Positions 61,402 through 64,000 of a stretch of 64,000 nt of DNA are shown one piece after another; the first letter of the stretch is position 1; the number at the start of each line of letters is the position of its first letter. A model generated the notes under the pieces. The model was not told the origin of the DNA. It searched no databases and saw nothing but the letters and a program-made list of their open reading frames with translations. A program made the position numbers and the translations under genes. The stretch comes from Tropicibacter alexandrii (lineage in GTDB: Bacteria > Pseudomonadota > Alphaproteobacteria > Rhodobacterales > Rhodobacteraceae): the NCBI RefSeq assembly GCF_003667315.2, contig NZ_RCTZ02000002.1:62001-126000 (forward strand), given 5' to 3'.

Positions 61402-61632
61402 ATGTTCACCAATTACCTGACACCGATCACCGGATTCGGCGAGAACGATTATCTGACGGTCAGCTACGATGCCAGCACCGGTGCCGTGCCGCCGATCGTC
61501 GTGGTGCGCACGCTGGAAGATGGCGATCAGGTGATCCTTGCCGATGGCGTTGCGGTGGCACATCTGGTGCAGCCCGACGTTCCGGCCACCCCCGAGAGCA
61601 TCGAACTCGTCGGACTGTTCACCAGCGCGTAA
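61402..61632 (+). CDS. Small protein of unknown function
   Basis: 76 residues beginning MFTNYLTPITGFGENDY. Rich in Val, Asp and Pro with beta-type patterning and no membrane span or signal peptide. GAGGGAG stands 6 bases before the ATG. The stop codon overlaps the 3' end of convergent moaE by 14 bases. No family was recognised; it could be a lineage-specific protein. It sits 160 bases from the divergent GntR regulator, so control by it is possible. Confidence 0.6.
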   Translation: MFTNYLTPITGFGENDYLTVSYDASTGAVPPIVVVRTLEDGDQVILADGVAVAHLVQPDVPATPESIELVGLFTSA

Positions 61633-62059
61633 GCGCGTCCTCGTCCTCATCCCGCGCCGCAACCCAAGACGCGTCGCCCCCGGCATGTTCCTTCTTCCAG
61701 AAGGGCGCGCGGGATTTGAGGTAATCCATCAGGTATTCCGCCGCCTCGAAGGCATCCTTGCGGTGGCGCGCGGCGGTTGCGACCATCATGATCTTTTCCC
61801 CCGGACCCATCGGGCCAAAGCGATGGATCACCAGCACATCCCCCAAAGACCAGCGGTCCACGGCCTCCTGCGCGATCTTTTCCAGCGCGCGCTCGGTCAT
61901 GCCGGGGTAATGCTCGATCTCCATGGTCGACAGCCCGCCCGCGACGTCGCGCACGACGCCGGTAAATGTCACGACAGCGCCCATGTCATGGCGGCCATCG
62001 GCAAAACCGGCGGCCTCGGCGCCATAGTCGAACGGCTCCTGCTGGACGACGACACGCAT
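61619..62059 (-). CDS. moaE: Molybdopterin synthase catalytic subunit MoaE
   Basis: Large subunit of molybdopterin synthase, 146 residues. The conserved parts are VTFTGVVRD, HYPGMTERALEKI, VIHRFGPMGPGE and the catalytic-lysine region RHRKDAFEAAEYLMDYLKS with PFWKKE. It works with MoaD, the next gene upstream (1-base gap), to add two sulfurs to precursor Z. Confidence 0.94.
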   Translation of the reverse strand: MRVVVQQEPFDYGAEAAGFADGRHDMGAVVTFTGVVRDVAGGLSTMEIEHYPGMTERALEKIAQEAVDRWSLGDVLVIHRFGPMGPGEKIMMVATAARHRKDAFEAAEYLMDYLKSRAPFWKKEHAGGDASWVAARDEDEDALTRW

Positions 62060-62060
62060 C

Positions 62061-62306
62061 TCAGCCCCCGGTCATCGGCGGAAAGAACGCGACCTCACGC
62101 GCGCCGGTGATCGACGCATCGAAATCCGTCAAGTCTTGATCGACGGCCACCCGCAGCGCCGACAGATCGGCAAAGGCGGCGGCATAGCGATCCTCGCGCG
62201 CGCGCAGTTCCTGGACCAGTTCGGCGACGGTGGTGGCGGTCGTCTCGATCCGCTCTTTCGGTTGGCCGATCCGTTCGCGCACCCATGCGAAATAGAGCAC
62301 ATCCAT
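62061..62306 (-). CDS. moaD: Molybdopterin synthase sulfur carrier MoaD
   Basis: Ubiquitin-like small subunit, 81 residues, ending in the FFPPMTGG di-glycine that carries the thiocarboxylate. MDVLYFAWVRERIG is a typical start. Its ATG overlaps the pgsA stop (ATGA), giving the order pgsA-moaD-moaE. Confidence 0.93.
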   Translation of the reverse strand: MDVLYFAWVRERIGQPKERIETTATTVAELVQELRAREDRYAAAFADLSALRVAVDQDLTDFDASITGAREVAFFPPMTGG

Positions 62307-62971
62307 CAGCGATCCTCCTTCAGGAAGGGCAGGGCCTTGCGGAAGTAATCCCACCCCGTCATCAGCGTCAGCGCCGCGGCGATCCACAGCAGGATCAGCC
62401 CGATGCGCCCGGTCCAGATCATGCCCTGATACTTCCAGCCAAGGCCAAGGTGATCATCCTCGATCCCGGTCAGGATGGCGTTGATCATCGCGTCGTCCAT
62501 GCCGAAGACCGACATGCCGAGGTAATGCTCGAACACGCCTTGCGAGAACAGGACGGCGATGGCGACCATCTGCGCGGTGGTCTTCCACTTGGCAAGCTTC
62601 GTGACCTTCAGCGTTCCGGCAGTGTCGCCGAGATATTCCCGAAGGCCCGAGACGAACACCTCGCGGAACAGGATCACCGTGGCGGGCAGCACCAGCCAAG
62701 GCGACATCGACGAATAGCCGACGATGACCATCAGCGCGATCACCACCATCGCCTTGTCGGCGATCGGGTCCAGCATGGTGCCCAGCTTGGTCACCTGCTT
62801 CCAGCTACGCGCCAGATGCCCGTCGAACCAGTCGGTGACGGCGGCAAGGACGAACAGCGACAGCGCCAGCCAGTCCGCGAAGGGCCGCGAGAAATACAGG
62901 AACATCACCGCGACGCCGGGGGCTGCCAGCAGGCGCAGGACAGTGAGGATATTTGGCAAGGTCCATTTCAT
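62306..62971 (-). CDS. pgsA: CDP-diacylglycerol-glycerol-3-phosphate 3-phosphatidyltransferase PgsA
   Basis: Makes phosphatidylglycerol phosphate in the inner membrane. 221 residues with about five spans. The CDP-alcohol phosphotransferase motif D-G-x2-A-R-x8-G-x3-D-x3-D is clear in DGHLAR then KLGTMLDPIADK. Cotranscribed with moaD and moaE, a common alphaproteobacterial arrangement. Confidence 0.93.
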   Translation of the reverse strand: MKWTLPNILTVLRLLAAPGVAVMFLYFSRPFADWLALSLFVLAAVTDWFDGHLARSWKQVTKLGTMLDPIADKAMVVIALMVIVGYSSMSPWLVLPATVILFREVFVSGLREYLGDTAGTLKVTKLAKWKTTAQMVAIAVLFSQGVFEHYLGMSVFGMDDAMINAILTGIEDDHLGLGWKYQGMIWTGRIGLILLWIAAALTLMTGWDYFRKALPFLKEDR

Positions 62972-63043
62972 TGGTGTCTACGTAGCGTGGATCGCGGGGC
63001 GGGGGAAGATGCGGCGTTTTCCTGCTTATACGCGCGGGCCGCG

Positions 63044-63775
63044 CTATCCCGCCGCAGGCCGCGCCAATCTGTCGATGAATTGTCCGCGCGCCGGCGGCAG
63101 GGGGCGGTCGCCGAGGCTGGGCGCAAGGTGGTGTGACAGGAAATGCCCGGTGGTGCGCAGCGCCTCGGCGATGTCGGGGTTGTCCGCCGGGTCATGGCCC
63201 AGCAGGACCGGGGGCAGGGGAAGCAGCTTGTCCGCCCAGATGCCAGCGCCCGCGCGGGTCACCGCGCGACCCGTCTTGGGCGAGACATAGGCCAGATCCT
63301 CGGTCGCACCGGTGACGGCGCAGCGGGTCAGATCGAGGCCAAAGCCCATCTCGTCGAGCAGCGCCAGTTCCCAGCGCAGATAGGCCAACGGCCACAGTGC
63401 GATCTGCGGCAACAGGTCGAGCAATTGCTCCGAGCGCTTGTACAGCGCTGGGTGCGGTTCGCGGTCGGGCAGGGTGAAGGACAACAGCGCGGTGACCGCG
63501 TTCAGCCCCGCCAGCGCCAGCCGGTCCCCCATCGCCGCCGCCGCACGGGAGCGCTGCGGCTCGGCGGTGAAGCTGCCCAGATGGTCCTCCAGCCGCGCCC
63601 GCCAGTGCAGGTCAAGCTGCGCGCCCGGTTGCAGATGCGGGGCCAGCTTGCGCGAGGTCCCGCCCCGCACGACGCCCGCATGGCGCCCGTGTTCGGGGGT
63701 AAAGACCTCGATGATCAGCGAGGTCTCGCCATGTTTTCGGGTGTTCAGCAAGATGCCGGTGTCGCGCCAATCCAT
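63044..63775 (-). CDS. recO: DNA repair protein RecO
   Basis: Recombination mediator of the RecFOR pathway, 243 residues. An N-terminal OB-fold ([19 protein letters not shown]) and a helical C-terminal domain with [22 protein letters not shown], where the zinc-site cysteines of other RecO proteins are mostly missing (one Cys left). Loss of the four-Cys site is common in alphaproteobacteria. Confidence 0.92.
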   Translation of the reverse strand: MDWRDTGILLNTRKHGETSLIIEVFTPEHGRHAGVVRGGTSRKLAPHLQPGAQLDLHWRARLEDHLGSFTAEPQRSRAAAAMGDRLALAGLNAVTALLSFTLPDREPHPALYKRSEQLLDLLPQIALWPLAYLRWELALLDEMGFGLDLTRCAVTGATEDLAYVSPKTGRAVTRAGAGIWADKLLPLPPVLLGHDPADNPDIAEALRTTGHFLSHHLAPSLGDRPLPPARGQFIDRLARPAAG

Positions 63776-63849
63776 GGCGGCAAATTGATCCGCAAAACGT
63801 GAGGGCGCAAGGCCTTGTGCGGGTCGGTGGAGATGGGCAATTTGACGGC

Positions 63850-64000
63850 ATGTCCAAACCTGCCCGTCTCTTCGCCGCCCTGTTGGCCAGTCTCGCTTGG
63901 GTGACGCTGTACCACTATGTCCAGATCGGTCTGGACCGCCGCCCGCATTGGACGCTGTGGCAGGAATTGTGGCGCACGGGGCGCTACTTCACCTTTCTGA
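63850..64000 (+). CDS. Membrane protein, probably Pr6Pr family, N-terminus only
   Basis: The first 50 residues are visible before the window ends: [20 protein letters not shown] begins a membrane span, then HYVQIGLD and [16 protein letters not shown]. The RYFT element after a first span fits Pr6Pr/FAR-17a-like six-span proteins. The family call rests on this short piece only. Confidence 0.5.
   Translation, partial: MSKPARLFAALLASLAWVTLYHYVQIGLDRRPHWTLWQELWRTGRYFTFL

Overview
The window is GC-rich (about two thirds G+C) chromosomal DNA from an alphaproteobacterium. Gene content and signals point to the order Rhodobacterales, Roseobacter group: a DnaE2 polymerase behind a GTTC-N7-GTTC LexA box, a sitABCD metal transporter behind a Fur/Mur-type palindrome, an ALDH16-type double aldehyde dehydrogenase, an FzlA/QueG pair, GVEAARAG-type chemotaxis receptors, DUF721/DciA and an MlaA/MlaC pair. 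This assignment comes from reading gene families and was not tested by a search. No tRNA, rRNA, CRISPR array, insertion sequence, integrase or phage gene was found. Nearly all the DNA is core or soft-core metabolism and housekeeping.

Layout. 1-5.2 kb (minus): 5' half of dnaE2 and the sitABCD transporter. 5.3-9.0 kb (plus): deoxyribose-phosphate aldolase, a small membrane protein and an ALDH16 enzyme, probably one deoxyribose/acetaldehyde route. 9.2-10.0 kb: rsfS-rlmH. 10.1-17.7 kb: uppP, then the glutamate synthase genes gltD and gltB with a GFA-family gene between them. 18.0-28.4 kb: mtgA, fzlA, queG, msrB-msrA, a chemotaxis receptor, a FadH-like flavoprotein, a YkgJ-type Cys-cluster protein, a DJ-1 protein, a DUF4399 protein and a LysR regulator. 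28.5-31.5 kb: a tightly overlapped minus-strand operon (CinA N-terminal domain, acetyltransferase, AhpD-like, OmpA-like). 31.5-36.4 kb: sfsA, Mn-pyrophosphatase, AlkB-type hydroxylase, mutY, dciA. 36.4-43.7 kb: DsbA-like, CaiB-like, two saccharopine-dehydrogenase homologues, histidine phosphatase, MscS, map. 43.7-51.3 kb: metallo-beta-lactamase protein, orphan TRAP binding protein, rsmD, ferredoxin-reductase-like protein, peroxiredoxin, and a PCD/DUF482/GDPD/RidA operon. 51.3-58.2 kb: type I secretion ABC and adaptor pair, mlaA-mlaC, PBP1A. 58.4-60.2 kb: glnK-amtB. 60.5-64 kb: GntR regulator, a 76-residue orphan, moaE-moaD-pgsA, recO and the start of a membrane protein.

Nitrogen assimilation is a visible theme: gltD/gltB make glutamate and glnK-amtB sense and import ammonium. 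Oxidative repair (msrA/msrB, peroxiredoxin, AhpD-like, mutY) and envelope building (uppP, mtgA, PBP1A, mlaA/mlaC, pgsA) are also well represented.

The most unusual content is between genes. Four families of small inverted-repeat elements sit at gene ends: (A) a GC hairpin with changing stem sequence followed by a conserved GAGGTATTTGGGGACCAAAG block, always downstream of and in the same direction as a gene; (B) a 26-bp GTAGGATGGG palindrome, mostly between convergent genes, including one copy split by about 80 bp; (C) GTAG-footed GGGGC/GCCCC hairpins; (D) two clusters holding seven 20-22 bp palindromes, mostly with a CTTCGAAG core, whose arms differ but stay self-complementary. Three further intergenic stretches (near 17.8, 44.95 and 60.4 kb) look like structured RNA candidates.
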